Source of the DNA: JANNMJ01 sp031397815
GTDB lineage: Bacteria; Bacteroidota; Bacteroidia; Cytophagales; Hymenobacteraceae
DNA: 7,500 nucleotides
Direction of reading: 5' to 3'
Assembly: GCA_031397815.1 (NCBI GenBank)
Contig: JANNMJ010000057.1
Location: 1-7,500, forward strand
Positions 1 to 7,500 of the stretch are shown piece after piece; the stretch's first letter is position 1; each line of letters opens with the position of its first letter. The translations under genes were made by a program, and so were the position numbers. Under the pieces are notes generated by a model that did not search any database, was not told the DNA's origin, and saw only the letters and a list, made by a program, of their open reading frames with translations.

Positions 1-18
1 TGTCACTAATAACTTTGT

Positions 19-41
19 GGCGGCGTTGGCGGGTTTTTTTT
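19..41 (+). terminator. possible 3' half of a rho-independent terminator
   Basis: A G-rich block (19-33) runs directly into eight T residues (34-41), which is how the 3' arm and T-tract of an intrinsic terminator look. The matching C-rich 5' arm is not in the window and would have to lie before position 1, with a loop made of the first bases. Without that arm the call is a guess. If it is right, a plus-strand gene ends just left of the window. Confidence 0.2.
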
Positions 42-64
42 CGGCGACGCTTACCCCCTATTCC

Positions 65-97
65 GCGGGGTGCAACCCCGCCCCAACGGGTGGGGTT
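65..97. repeat. two overlapping, mutually exclusive hairpins
   Basis: Positions 65-71 (GCGGGGT) pair perfectly with 75-81 (ACCCCGC) around a 3-nt loop. The same central C-rich block, 74-83, can instead pair with 88-97 to give a 10-bp stem (AACCCC/GGGGTT outer part, one G-T wobble, three inner C-G pairs) with a 4-nt CAAC loop. The two structures share 75-81, so only one can form at a time. Neither is followed by a T-run on either strand, so they are not obvious terminators. They lie about 120 bases upstream of the HNH start and could be in its leader. The pairings are seen directly; any role is unknown. Confidence 0.45.
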
Positions 98-217
98 CCC
101 AACGCGCGAAATCGCCAATGGCTATCATCACGATTCGCGCCCGCTTGTAGCGCACCCGTTATGGTTTCGATGCCAAGTGAAGCTGTAGGTTATGAACGCA
201 GTAAAAAAACAGGGCAG

Positions 218-694
218 ATGAACGCCTGCTTGAACTGCAGTACGCCCACGGCAAATCCTAAGTACTGTTCGCGAAGCTGCTCAGCCAGCATCACCAACGC
301 GATACCAAAGCGTGGGCTGCGCAAACAGTGCGGCCGATGTGGCGAGCGGATTCATGCGCAACACAGATTTTGCGAACCGTGCCGTACGCGTAAGCCCAAA
401 CGCAACTACGCTGTAGCGACACTTGGTGAAATCAAGCAAGACGACCGCTTGAAACACCCGTCGTATTACAGGGGTTATCTCAATGCCATCACGCGCTCAC
501 TCAATAAACACCGCCCGAAGGTGTGTGAAGTGTGTGGATATGACCGATATGTGGAGTATTGCCACATCGTACCAGTCGCAGAGTTTTCGCCGGATTCGAC
601 TTTAGTCGAAGTTTCCGGGCCGACTAACATTCGGATTCTCTGCCCCAATCACCATTGGGAATTCGACCACGGTCTTCTAAAACCTCAAGAGTGA
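218..694 (+). CDS. zinc-knuckle HNH endonuclease (free-standing, phage/mobile type)
   Basis: A 158-residue protein expected to nick or cut DNA through a metal-dependent HNH (beta-beta-alpha-metal) fold. Three zinc-type cysteine clusters are visible: C4-x2-C7 with C17-x3-C21, C38-x2-C41 with C52-x2-C55, and the HNH core C103-x2-C106, H116, N137, C142 and H145/H146. The core ends in a typical LCPNHHWEFDHG stretch. Catalytic His, Asn and His are all present, so it looks intact. The ATG at 218 is chosen because the family usually opens with the first Cys pair within a few residues. The frame stays open back to 17, but residues before 218 look non-coding; ATGs at 161 and 170 are alternatives. The Shine-Dalgarno is weak (AGGG at 211-214, only 3 nt away). 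Base composition is close to half GC, clearly lower than the genes to its right, which suggests recent transfer. It ends inside the 3' end of the convergent tRNA-Arg. Substrate and host element are not evident. Confidence 0.85.
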   Translation: MNACLNCSTPTANPKYCSRSCSASITNAIPKRGLRKQCGRCGERIHAQHRFCEPCRTRKPKRNYAVATLGEIKQDDRLKHPSYYRGYLNAITRSLNKHRPKVCEVCGYDRYVEYCHIVPVAEFSPDSTLVEVSGPTNIRILCPNHHWEFDHGLLKPQE

Positions 695-765
695 CCCAGA
701 CAGGATTCCAACCTGTAACCTGATCCTTAGGACGGATTTGCTCTATGCAGTTGAGCTACTGGGCC
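692..765 (-). tRNA. tRNA-Arg (anticodon CCU)
   Basis: On the minus strand a full 74-nt cloverleaf folds. The acceptor stem is GGCCCAG with CTGGGTC (one G-U at 2-71), the D-stem GCTC with GAGC, the anticodon stem ATCC with GGAT, the 5-nt variable loop AGGTT, and the T-stem ACAGG with CCTGT. The anticodon loop GTCCTAA has U33 and anticodon CCU (complement at 729-731), so it reads AGG. A20 and C35, known arginyl-tRNA synthetase identity positions, are present, as are U8, A14, A15/U48, G18, U54, U55 and A58; A73 is the discriminator. CCA is not encoded. Oddities: A27-C43 does not pair, position 32 is G instead of a pyrimidine, and the usual G19-C56 pair is replaced by C19-G56. It lies 65 bases downstream of the HD-PycTM gene on the same strand, and its last three bases overlap the HNH stop codon. 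Confidence 0.9.
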
Positions 766-830
766 GGGGACGATAGCTTGCTGGCGTCTTCTCGTGCCGA
801 CAAAGATAGGGCAGGGCGCTGCCGCAGCCC

Positions 831-2498
831 CTACAAATGCCCCTTGTACAGAATCGAAATCACGAAGGAGAACACCACCAGAATAATCCCCACCATAAAC
901 ACGGTGTAGGAGATTTTCAGGAGCCGGTACTTCTTGTTGAGCACGTCGCCGAGGTAGTAGATATCGGTCGTCATGTTCATGTAGAGGGCGTCTTTTTGGC
1001 GCATCAGGTCGCGCATGCCTTCCTGGAATTCTTCGAGCGGGAGCTTTACGAAGTTGCCGAAGAAGAGCAGGTTGACGCGGCGGTTGGCTGTCGGCTTGAC
1101 TTTGCTGTTGAGGCGGAACGATGTGATTTCCGGCTGCGCCGATAGAATCGCCGTCACCACCGACCCGAGGGCCGTCGCGAGGAGCAGGCCGCCAGGCACC
1201 GCCACGATGGGGTTCTGGAGCATCGCAATGCCCGACGTGGTCGAGCGGGCCGCCAGATACGTAATCAGCGCCGAGATGAGGAGCGTGTTGAGCTGAATCA
1301 TCATATTGGCCTTCTGGTCGGCCATGCTGGAGAGGCTCGTGTGGGTCGAGTAGATGTTGCGGAACATCGTCTCGATCCCGCGCTTCGGCTGCGCCATCGT
1401 GTCGCGGGAGTCCTTTTCCTTCTTCTTCTCCTTCTTCCGGAGCTTCTGCATCGTCTTCTCCTGCACCTCGATGTTCTCCTTTCGGCCGGGGCCGTAGCGG
1501 AGGCGCGCGGCGGGCGTGCGGAAATCGTGCTCGTTGAGGTAATCGAGCTGGTACTGGACCCAATCGGGGGTCGAGAAAGTGCGGTCGGGGAGGTGCATCT
1601 CCCATTCGAGGCGGAGGCGCTCACCGGCGGCGGCAAATTCTTCGCGGCCCATTCCGCTCATATCGGCATCGACGAGGGTATCGGCGAGGAGGCCACGACT
1701 TTCGGTCTCGAACTCGGTCGCCAGAATGAGCTGCTGAATCTGCTCGATGCGGTCAGCAGGGTAATTCTGGTCGCGCAGGAAGGCGGTGGCGAGGTCGGCG
1801 CTCACGGCTTCGTGCCCGACGTAGCGCTGCGTGTAGCCGGTATCGTGGAAATAGGCGGCGAGGAGGAGCGCTTCGGTGTCAGCAGGCGAAAACTGCTGAT
1901 CGTAGGCGAGACGGCGCGCGGCCTTCACCACGAGCTGCGTGTGCTTGAGGTCGTGGAAGACCATTTTCTGCGACAGCTTCGCCGCGAACAGCCGCTCCAC
2001 GTACGCGCACGCCACTTCCACGAGGGTGCTCAGCGGCGGAAACTTGTCTTTTTCCTTCTCTTTTACCGGCTCTTTTTTCTTCGCGTGGGCGGCCTTCTCG
2101 GCCTTTTCTTTTTTGCTGTCTTTGTGCTTGCCGCCTTTCTCAGCCTTATCGGCCTTTTCGGCTTTCTGCGCTTCCGTCGGCAAGGGCTTGCCGATGGCGT
2201 CGGTGGCGGGGAGGGGCGCGGGGTCGGCGGTGGCGTCGTCTTTCGACTCTGCTTTTGATTCGTCTTTTGACTCGGCCTTGGCGTCGGCTTGCGCGGTTTT
2301 CAGCTCGGTCTCAGTTTCCGGCTCAGAATCGGGGTCAGGAGCGATGGCGGCCTGATCGGATGGCAACGCCGACGCGGGCTCATCGGCGGGGGAAGCGGCG
2401 TGAGTTGGCGGTCCGACCGATTCGGCGGGCGCGCCGGATGTGTCGGCGTGAGCGGCGGCGTTGGGGTCCGAGGGGAGGGGCGAGAGGGGAGTAGTCAC
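831..2498 (-). CDS. HD-domain phosphohydrolase fused to PycTM (DUF5706) Pycsar-effector-type membrane domain
   Basis: Numbering here counts from an in-frame ATG at 2651. The likely start is GTG at 2498 (residue 52, giving 555 aa). The 51 upstream codons are Arg-rich and use rare codons (AGG, CGA, TTA, GGA) unlike the rest, so they look non-coding. Residues 52-204 form a disordered Ala/Pro/Glu then Lys-rich linker with repeats such as ESKDESKAESKDD. An HD metal-dependent phosphohydrolase domain spans about 210-390, with H237, H269-D270, H280 and D328 all present. A second Lys/Glu-rich linker (398-415) follows. The PycTM-like domain (about 424-604) has FRNIYSTHTSLSSMADQKAN, hydrophobic segments near 452-467, 481-504 and 580-602, and the conserved LLFFGNF...LEEFQEGM...YYLGDVLNKKYRLL run. 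HD enzymes hydrolyse phosphomonoesters or phosphodiesters, including cyclic nucleotides. PycTM proteins are membrane effectors of cyclic-CMP/UMP anti-phage signalling. No cyclase gene is nearby, so a housekeeping role is equally possible. No Shine-Dalgarno is seen. Confidence 0.88.
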   Translation of the reverse strand: MTTPLSPLPSDPNAAAHADTSGAPAESVGPPTHAASPADEPASALPSDQAAIAPDPDSEPETETELKTAQADAKAESKDESKAESKDDATADPAPLPATDAIGKPLPTEAQKAEKADKAEKGGKHKDSKKEKAEKAAHAKKKEPVKEKEKDKFPPLSTLVEVACAYVERLFAAKLSQKMVFHDLKHTQLVVKAARRLAYDQQFSPADTEALLLAAYFHDTGYTQRYVGHEAVSADLATAFLRDQNYPADRIEQIQQLILATEFETESRGLLADTLVDADMSGMGREEFAAAGERLRLEWEMHLPDRTFSTPDWVQYQLDYLNEHDFRTPAARLRYGPGRKENIEVQEKTMQKLRKKEKKKEKDSRDTMAQPKRGIETMFRNIYSTHTSLSSMADQKANMMIQLNTLLISALITYLAARSTTSGIAMLQNPIVAVPGGLLLATALGSVVTAILSAQPEITSFRLNSKVKPTANRRVNLLFFGNFVKLPLEEFQEGMRDLMRQKDALYMNMTTDIYYLGDVLNKKYRLLKISYTVFMVGIILVVFSFVISILYKGHL

Positions 2499-2686
2499 GG
2501 CGCGAGGAAATGCAAAAGATTCAGGGAGGACAAACGAGCGGCGAACCCGTCGCGGAACGGGCTTCAAACGCGCCGTTGGTCCGAAGGTTAAGCACAACAA
2601 TCGGCTTCCCGACCTTCGTGCCCTAAACTCCGAACGGTTTGGGCCGTACATAGCCCGCTTATACCTTCCGAATACCTGCTGATTTG
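2499..2686. promoter_or_regulatory. shared intergenic region between two divergent genes
   Basis: If the minus-strand gene starts at GTG 2498, this 188-bp gap must hold promoters for both the HD-PycTM gene and the outer-membrane phosphoesterase. A plus-strand candidate in the FCB style is TTG at 2639-2641 with TACCTTCC at 2659-2666 (compare TAnnTTTG), but it matches only partly and would leave a very short leader. No Shine-Dalgarno precedes the ATG at 2687, as is common in Bacteroidota. No operator palindrome stood out. The divergent layout is seen directly; the promoter positions are tentative. Confidence 0.4.
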
Positions 2687-5600
2687 ATGAACCTACGCCA
2701 CGGAATACGGCTCTTTGCGCTAACGGTCTGCGGACTGTTCGCCGCCTGCTCGACGACCAAGACGGCCTATTACGCCCCGACTGTAAAGGAGTGGGCGACG
2801 ACGCCTTTGCCCGATACGAGCCAGCTCGCCTATACGGTTTTCCTGATCGGCGATGCCGGTTCGCCGAACCCCGATGAGCCGACGATTCAGCTCCTGAAGC
2901 GTCAAATCCACGATTCTTCCGCCAACGACCGCTCCTCGGTCATCTACCTCGGCGATAATATTTACCCCGTCGGGATGCCCGCCGAGAACGCGCCGACGCG
3001 CAAGCTGATGGAGAGCCGCATGAACACGCAGCTCGATATCCTGAAAGGCTATAAGGGCGAGCGGTACATGGTGCCCGGCAACCACGACTGGGGCCAAGGC
3101 TCGCCGGACGGCTTCCAGCGGAATGCCTACGAGGAAAATTATGTCGAAAAATATCTGCGCTCGCAGGACTCGATTTTGGTCCTCGGCGGCGAGACGTATG
3201 TGCCGAGCGACGGGTGCCCCGGCCCGTTCGAGGTAAAAGTTTTTGATGATGTGGTGCTCATCGCGATTAACTCGCAGTGGTTTTTGCACCAGTTCGAGCG
3301 GCCGTACGGGCCGAACAACTACTGCGACGTCTCGAACGAAGAAGAATTCTTCTCGCGCCTCGACGACCTGCTCGCCAAGCACAAGGGCGAGCACGTGATG
3401 GTGGTGGCGCACCACCCGATTATGTCGGCGGGGATTCACGGCGGCTACTTTACCCTCGCCGACCACATCTTCCCGCTCTCCATCGTGTACAAGTACGCGC
3501 TGCTGCCGCTGCCGATTATCGGGTCGGTGTACCCGTTCTCGCGCAAGTATGGCGGCGTGACGCAGGATATCTCGCACCCGCTGTATCAGGCGTACAAGGC
3601 GGGGATGGAGAAGGTCTTCGCGAAGTACCCGAACATCGTCTACGCGACCGGTCACGAGCACAATATTCAGTACATCGAAGGGCCGAATTACCACCACATC
3701 ATCAGCGGGTCGGGGTGCAAAACGCAACACGTACGCGATGATTACGGCGATTTCAACTACAAGGAAAAGGGCTTCGCACGGGTCAATTATTACAAGAACG
3801 GCGACGTCTGGACCGAGTTCTGGGTGCCCGACGATAAGGGCGAAACCGGCCACCCCGTGTTCCGCAAAAAAATCTACACCCGCGAGATTCCGGCCGTGGC
3901 GGAAGTGAAAGCGGAGCAGAAAAACTATTCTGACTCGACGAAAACCATCGCTGCCAACTCGGGCTACCGGGCGGGCGGTTTCAAGCGGATGCTGCTCGGT
4001 GAGCATTATCGGAAAGAGTGGCGCACGCCCGTAACGGTGCCTTACCTAGATATGGGCCGCGATTTCGGTGGCCTCGACGCGTACCAGAAGGGCGGCGGCA
4101 AGCAGACCAAGAGCCTGAAAGTGCGGACTCCGGACGGGCAGACGTACGTCATCCGCTCGATCAACAAAGACCCCGCGCAGGTGCTGCCGGAAGCCCTGCG
4201 CCAAACCGCCGCCCGCGACTTGCTGCAAGACCAGATTTCGGCGCAGCACCCGTACTCGATGCTCGCCGTGGGGCCGTTGGCAGATGCGGCGGGGATTCTG
4301 CACACGAACCCGAAACTCGTCTGGATTCCCGACGACCCGCGCCTCGGGCAGTACCGCGATGAGTTCAAGAACACCCTCGCCACGATTGAGGAAGACGCGC
4401 GCGACAACCACGCCGAAAACGCCGATCTCGGCTACGCCCGCAACCTCGTCGGGACGGATAAAGTCATCGAGAAGCGGCAGAAGGACAACGATAACTTCGT
4501 GAACGAAGAAGCGTTCGTGCGCTCGCGGCTGTTCGATATGTGGATCGGCGACTGGGACCGTCACGAAGGCCAATGGCGCTGGGCCGAGCGCAAGACCAAG
4601 AAAGGCGCCGAGTACACCGCCGTGCCAAAGGACCGCGACATCGCCTTCTTTCTCGGCGATGGCTTCCTGCCGTGGGTGGTGCGCCGCAAGTGGGCCGTGC
4701 GCAACTTCCAGACCTTCGGCGCCGATTACGACGATTACGTCGGTCTGAACCTCACGGCCCTCAACAACGACCGTCACTTCACCGCTTCTGTCACGCGGGC
4801 GCAGTGGGTGCAGCAGGCGACCGACCTCAAGAATCGCCTCACCGACGACGTCATCAATCAGGCGCTGCGGCAGTGGCCCGCCGGGATTTACGAGCTCCAC
4901 GGCGACCAGATTGCCGCGAAGCTCCGGCAGCGCCGCGACCTTCTCCCGACCCTCGCCAACGAGTATTACACGAAGCTGAGCCGGTACGTCGAGGTGGTGG
5001 GGTCGGATAAGCGCGAGCGGTTCACCGTTGAGCGCCTCGCCAGCGGGAACGTGCGCGTGCAGATGGACAAAATCACCAAGGACGGCGATTACAAGCCGAT
5101 GTTCGAGCGCGAGTTTGAGCTGGGAGTGACCCGCGAAATCCGCCTCTTCGGCTTCGGCGACGCCGACGAGTTCCGCCTCACCGGCACGAGCAGCCGGGGG
5201 CCGCGCATCCGTATCATCGGCGGCGCGGGCGAAGACCAGATCGTGAACGACAGCCGCGTGCGCGGGCCGCTCCGCCACGTCGCGGTCTATGACAACACCG
5301 ACGAGAAGAACGCCATCACCCTCAACGCCGACTCCAAGGACCGCACCCACGAAGGCGAAGCCGTGAATGCGTGGGACGCCAAGCCGTACAAGCTGCCGTA
5401 CGTCGGGCCGAAGCTCTCGCTCGAATTCAACCCCGACGATGGCATTTACGTCGGCGGTGGCGCCGTGTACCGCCGCTATGGCTTCCGCAAAACGCCGTAC
5501 TCGCAGCAGCACTCGCTCATCGGCAACTATGCGTTCCGGAGCGGCGGGTATAATATCCGCTACGACGGCGAGTTCCGGCAGGTGTTCGGGAAGACGAACC

Positions 5601-6457
5601 TCGGCATCAAGTCGTACCTCTACGGGCCGCAACTGCTGTTCAACTACTTCGGCCTCGGCAACAACACCGTGAACGAATCGGCGGGCGAATCGAACCGGGG
5701 CGTCATCCGCGATTACCGCATCAAGTTCTCGCGGTTCTACCTCTCGCCGACGTTCGAGCGCGACCTCACGGGGTTCATCAAAGTCGGGGTGGGGCCGCAA
5801 TACGACCAGTTTCGCGTGGAGCAGGAAACCATCGGCGCGGAGGTCGTCGGCGACCCGGACATTCGGGCGTCTGATTTCGACCTGAACCGCTACGCTGGCG
5901 GCCGCGTGTTCGCGAACATCGGCACGGCCACGTCGCCGGCCAACCCGCGCCTCGGCATCCGCCTGAACACCGAGTATTCGGCGATGTGGCAGCTCAACAA
6001 CGAGCAGCTGCGGTACCGGCGCCTCGCGTCGGAGCTGATGTTTTATGTCTCGCCGAATCTGCCGTTCCAGCTCACGTTTGCCGGGCGCATCGGCGCCGCC
6101 CGCAACTTCGGCGACTACCGTTTCTGGCAAGCCAACACCCTCGGCGGCACCACTAACCTACGCGGCTACCGCCGGACGCGGTACGCGGGACGCGGGTCAG
6201 TCTACGGAAATGCCGAGATCCGCATGGAGCTGATCAAGTTCAACGCGTACCTCTTCCCCGGCTCGCTCGGCATCCTCGGCCTCTACGACGCGGGCCGCGT
6301 GTATAGCGCCAACGATACCTCCACCGGCCTCCGCGACCTCCACCTCGGCTACGGCGGCGGCGTTTGGGTCGATGTGCTCAAGCGTGCTGTCATCACCGGT
6401 ACCATCGCCCACGGCGAAGAAACGCTTGGGTTGGTGCAGTTCAGCTTCTTGGTTTAG
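2687..6457 (+). CDS. outer-membrane lipoprotein-like fusion: metallophosphoesterase, kinase-like middle region, Omp85/D15 beta-barrel
   Basis: A 1256-residue protein. Residues 1-21 form a signal peptide ending in LFAAC, so C21 may be lipidated, although Phe at -3 is not ideal; no acidic surface-export tag follows the Cys. A calcineurin-like metallophosphoesterase spans about 50-400 with all metal motifs: GDAG (55-58), GDN (89-91), GNHD (131-134), AHHP (241-244) and GHEH (322-325). A middle region of about 470-770 has a TPDGQTYVIRSINKD strand pair, then MWIGDWDRHEGQWRW (618-632) and PKDRDIAFF (647-655), which resemble kinase-fold motifs. A glycine/aspartate loop, GGAGED, lies at 845-850. From about 905 to the end is a D15/Omp85-type barrel with the GGTTNLRGYRR motif (1153-1163) and a C-terminal beta-signal ending FSFLV. 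Proteins pairing a phosphoesterase with a BamA/TamA-like barrel are known in Bacteroidota, mostly uncharacterised. The phosphoesterase should face the periplasm or the surface; its substrate is unknown. ATG 2687 is preferred over TTG 2684 immediately before it. No terminator hairpin follows the stop. Confidence 0.9.
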   Translation: MNLRHGIRLFALTVCGLFAACSTTKTAYYAPTVKEWATTPLPDTSQLAYTVFLIGDAGSPNPDEPTIQLLKRQIHDSSANDRSSVIYLGDNIYPVGMPAENAPTRKLMESRMNTQLDILKGYKGERYMVPGNHDWGQGSPDGFQRNAYEENYVEKYLRSQDSILVLGGETYVPSDGCPGPFEVKVFDDVVLIAINSQWFLHQFERPYGPNNYCDVSNEEEFFSRLDDLLAKHKGEHVMVVAHHPIMSAGIHGGYFTLADHIFPLSIVYKYALLPLPIIGSVYPFSRKYGGVTQDISHPLYQAYKAGMEKVFAKYPNIVYATGHEHNIQYIEGPNYHHIISGSGCKTQHVRDDYGDFNYKEKGFARVNYYKNGDVWTEFWVPDDKGETGHPVFRKKIYTREIPAVAEVKAEQKNYSDSTKTIAANSGYRAGGFKRMLLGEHYRKEWRTPVTVPYLDMGRDFGGLDAYQKGGGKQTKSLKVRTPDGQTYVIRSINKDPAQVLPEALRQTAARDLLQDQISAQHPYSMLAVGPLADAAGILHTNPKLVWIPDDPRLGQYRDEFKNTLATIEEDARDNHAENADLGYARNLVGTDKVIEKRQKDNDNFVNEEAFVRSRLFDMWIGDWDRHEGQWRWAERKTKKGAEYTAVPKDRDIAFFLGDGFLPWVVRRKWAVRNFQTFGADYDDYVGLNLTALNNDRHFTASVTRAQWVQQATDLKNRLTDDVINQALRQWPAGIYELHGDQIAAKLRQRRDLLPTLANEYYTKLSRYVEVVGSDKRERFTVERLASGNVRVQMDKITKDGDYKPMFEREFELGVTREIRLFGFGDADEFRLTGTSSRGPRIRIIGGAGEDQIVNDSRVRGPLRHVAVYDNTDEKNAITLNADSKDRTHEGEAVNAWDAKPYKLPYVGPKLSLEFNPDDGIYVGGGAVYRRYGFRKTPYSQQHSLIGNYAFRSGGYNIRYDGEFRQVFGKTNLGIKSYLYGPQLLFNYFGLGNNTVNESAGESNRGVIRDYRIKFSRFYLSPTFERDLTGFIKVGVGPQYDQFRVEQETIGAEVVGDPDIRASDFDLNRYAGGRVFANIGTATSPANPRLGIRLNTEYSAMWQLNNEQLRYRRLASELMFYVSPNLPFQLTFAGRIGAARNFGDYRFWQANTLGGTTNLRGYRRTRYAGRGSVYGNAEIRMELIKFNAYLFPGSLGILGLYDAGRVYSANDTSTGLRDLHLGYGGGVWVDVLKRAVITGTIAHGEETLGLVQFSFLV

Positions 6458-7115
6458 GAGGGAGTTGTAGCCTGCGGAAGCCGCTGCCGCCGACGTGCGC
6501 GACGCTGCCGACGAGGTCGCGCGACTGCTGCGCCGCGCCGGTCGACGAGACCTGCGCGAAGGGCTGCACGAGCCCCTCGCGCGCCTGCGCGATGAGCGCC
6601 GTGGCGTCGAGGCTGTCGAGCCGGTCGGCGTTCAGGCCGGTCGCGACGCCGGTCGCGTTCGTCGTGAACGGCTTCTTCGTGTCGCCGCCGCTGCCCACGG
6701 AGATCGTGCCGGCGAGCTCGCCGATCGTCGACTGGAACTCGAACGCGAGGCCGCGCGAGAGGTTGTTGGCGCGCAGGCACGGGTTCTGCGCCGTCGGGGT
6801 CGCCTTCGAGCCGCCGTCCTGCGAGCGGCAGCCGTAGATCGCGCCGCCGCCGGAGTCCGAGAGGTTGGACTGGCGCGTCGAGTAGCCGCCCTTCAGCGCG
6901 GTGGAGGACTTGATGTTCGAGATGATCTCCGTCTCGACGGTGGTCGCGCCGTTGCGCCGGCCCTCGCGCAGCGAGTCGCCCGTCGCCGCGATGCCGATCG
7001 GGGCGCTGACGACGAGGACGAGGCCCGTGGCGAGCAGGACGGAGCGGGTGCGCGGGGCCCGGCCGAAGAACCTCGTGTGGCGGCCGGACGCGCGACGTTC
7101 TGAGTCTGCATGCAT
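6441..7115 (-). CDS. membrane-anchored or secreted hypothetical protein, actinobacterial (Thermoleophilia-like), C-terminus probably cut
   Basis: A protein of up to 224 residues of unknown function. The start is ATG 7115, chosen because a Shine-Dalgarno-like GAGAGAGG (7124-7131) sits 8 nt upstream; an in-frame ATG at 7217 lacks such support. Residues 1-24 are Arg-rich, followed by a hydrophobic segment at about 25-45 (SVLLATGLVLVVSAPIGIAA), so it is a signal anchor or secretion signal. The exported part has two cysteines (C96, C113) that could form a disulfide, and a TNATGVATGLNADRLDSLDA stretch (152-171). I associate that NADRLDxLDA motif with many uncharacterised secreted proteins of Solirubrobacterales-type actinobacteria. 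The codons are almost all G/C-ending. The natural C-terminus was probably lost at the junction near 6460-6475, since the final residues overlap the neighbouring gene. It is divergent from the PEP carboxykinase-like start at 7387. Confidence 0.6.
   Translation of the reverse strand: MHADSERRASGRHTRFFGRAPRTRSVLLATGLVLVVSAPIGIAATGDSLREGRRNGATTVETEIISNIKSSTALKGGYSTRQSNLSDSGGGAIYGCRSQDGGSKATPTAQNPCLRANNLSRGLAFEFQSTIGELAGTISVGSGGDTKKPFTTNATGVATGLNADRLDSLDATALIAQAREGLVQPFAQVSSTGAAQQSRDLVGSVAHVGGSGFRRLQLPPKPRS
6458..6475. other. probable compositional junction (chimera breakpoint)
   Basis: Right after the stop codon at 6457 the sequence switches from the FCB-style codon pattern to much more GC-rich DNA whose minus-strand reading frame looks actinobacterial. 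That frame runs 17 bases into the end of the large plus-strand gene before meeting a stop at 6441-6443, and its last residues (LPPKPRS) look like accidental translation of the other sequence. The exact breakpoint cannot be fixed by eye. A natural gene boundary with transferred DNA is the alternative. Confidence 0.5.
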
Positions 7116-7386
7116 GGTGCGAACCTCTCTCTCGTGGACGTACGACGGCCCGCGGGCGCTGCCCGCGGAGCTGTGCCGGGCGGATGGGAGTCCCGGCACG
7201 ACAGGGGGGCGCCGCATGTCGTCCCTGCGGTGCGAGCGCGCCTCTTGTAGGGTGCGACCCGCTGCCGCGCCGGAAGTTGCGCCCCCGAGGTGCCACGCCG
7301 GAGCGCTCGCCGGCTTGCGAGAGGGAGACTCCGAGCCTCGCGCGAACTCTGAGCAGCGTCCGGATCGAAGAACCGAGGAGCAACGA
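7116..7386 (-). promoter_or_regulatory. GC-rich divergent intergenic region with several hairpins
   Basis: There is no gene here. Read toward the minus-strand gene, it holds several inverted repeats: 7150-7157 with 7161-7168 (CCGCGGGC, 8 perfect pairs, 3-nt loop), 7173-7180 with 7192-7199 (GTGCCGGG, 8 perfect pairs, 11-nt loop), 7212-7216 with 7226-7230 (CCGCA), and 7250-7253 with 7257-7260 (GGGT). The first two sit 35-85 nt before the start codon and could structure the messenger leader. I recognise no known riboswitch. Short stems are expected by chance in sequence this GC-rich, so only the two 8-bp stems deserve weight. Promoters for both divergent genes must lie here but I cannot place them. 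Confidence 0.35.
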
Positions 7387-7436
7387 GTGAGCCAGACGAC
7401 CGTGCCGACGAAGAACGAGAAGCTGCTTGCGTGGGC
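7387..7436 (+). CDS. pckG: N-terminal fragment resembling GTP-dependent PEP carboxykinase, cut off after about 16 codons
   Basis: A GTG start at 7387 has a good Shine-Dalgarno, AGGAG at 7376-7380 with 6-nt spacing. It reads VSQTTVPTKNEKLLAWA and then runs into low-complexity residues encoded by a TTCC repeat and a stop at 7471-7473. The TxNxxLLxWV pattern is how actinobacterial PEP carboxykinases (GTP) begin before VEEVAxLTQPD. That enzyme converts oxaloacetate and GTP to phosphoenolpyruvate, CO2 and GDP. The match covers under 20 residues, so the identity is tentative. The break at the repeat looks like a sequence junction rather than natural decay. It is divergent from the secreted hypothetical at 6441-7115. 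Confidence 0.45.
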
Positions 7437-7463
7437 TTCCTTCCTTCCTTCCTTCCTTCCTTC
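7437..7463. repeat. (TTCC)6 tetranucleotide microsatellite
   Basis: Six perfect TTCC units fill 7437-7460, followed by TTC. Uninterrupted tetranucleotide repeats of this length are unusual in bacterial chromosomes but common in eukaryotic DNA and as assembly or library artefacts. The repeat sits exactly where the PEP carboxykinase-like frame breaks and where composition swings from very GC-rich to very AT-rich, so it probably marks a join. Confidence 0.9.
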
Positions 7464-7500
7464 AATTTATTAATCAAATTAGGAAGATATGAATATTAGT
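7464..7500. other. AT-rich tail of unknown origin
   Basis: Only 6 of these 37 bases are G or C, against the extremely GC-rich sequence ending about 30 bases earlier. I see no gene or recognisable site. It probably belongs to a third source of DNA or to a different replicon joined through the TTCC repeat. Confidence 0.6.

Overview
The window looks like a stretch of a Bacteroidota/Chlorobiota-type (FCB group) chromosome that changes abruptly near position 6460 into DNA of quite different character. Positions 1 to about 6457 hold an HNH endonuclease gene, a tRNA-Arg(CCU), an HD-domain protein carrying the Pycsar-effector membrane domain (PycTM/DUF5706), and a very long outer-membrane protein combining a metallophosphoesterase with an Omp85/D15 barrel. 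The last two families are typical of FCB bacteria. The GC-rich sequence and missing Shine-Dalgarno sites fit a high-GC member of that group. I cannot name the organism more closely.

Layout: 1-217 has no convincing gene but holds a T-run and a pair of mutually exclusive hairpins. At 218-694 (+) lies a 158-residue zinc-knuckle HNH endonuclease of markedly lower GC, probably a mobile gene. Its stop codon overlaps the 3' end of a convergent tRNA-Arg at 692-765 (-). The HD-PycTM protein follows at 831-2498 (-). It is divergent from the 1256-residue lipoprotein-phosphoesterase/kinase-like/barrel protein at 2687-6457 (+), and the 2499-2686 gap must serve both promoters. No nucleotide cyclase is present, so this is an orphan PycTM protein rather than a visible Pycsar operon. 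The divergent pair may link cyclic-nucleotide or phosphoester chemistry at the inner membrane with phosphate-ester chemistry at the outer membrane, but that link is inference.

From about 6460 to 7436 the DNA becomes extremely GC-rich with actinobacterial (Thermoleophilia/Solirubrobacterales-like) traits. It has a small membrane-anchored or secreted protein on the minus strand with good Shine-Dalgarno spacing, and a divergent GTG-started reading frame that looks like the first residues of a GTP-dependent PEP carboxykinase. That frame breaks after about 16 codons into a (TTCC)n microsatellite and a very AT-rich tail at 7464-7500. The simplest explanation for the right-hand 1 kb is a chimeric assembly with two junctions (about 6458-6475 and about 7434-7437). 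Horizontal transfer is the less likely alternative.

The observations most worth following are the three-part outer-membrane protein with a possible kinase-like middle domain, the orphan HD-PycTM fusion, and the tRNA-Arg with an apparent compensatory C19-G56 swap.
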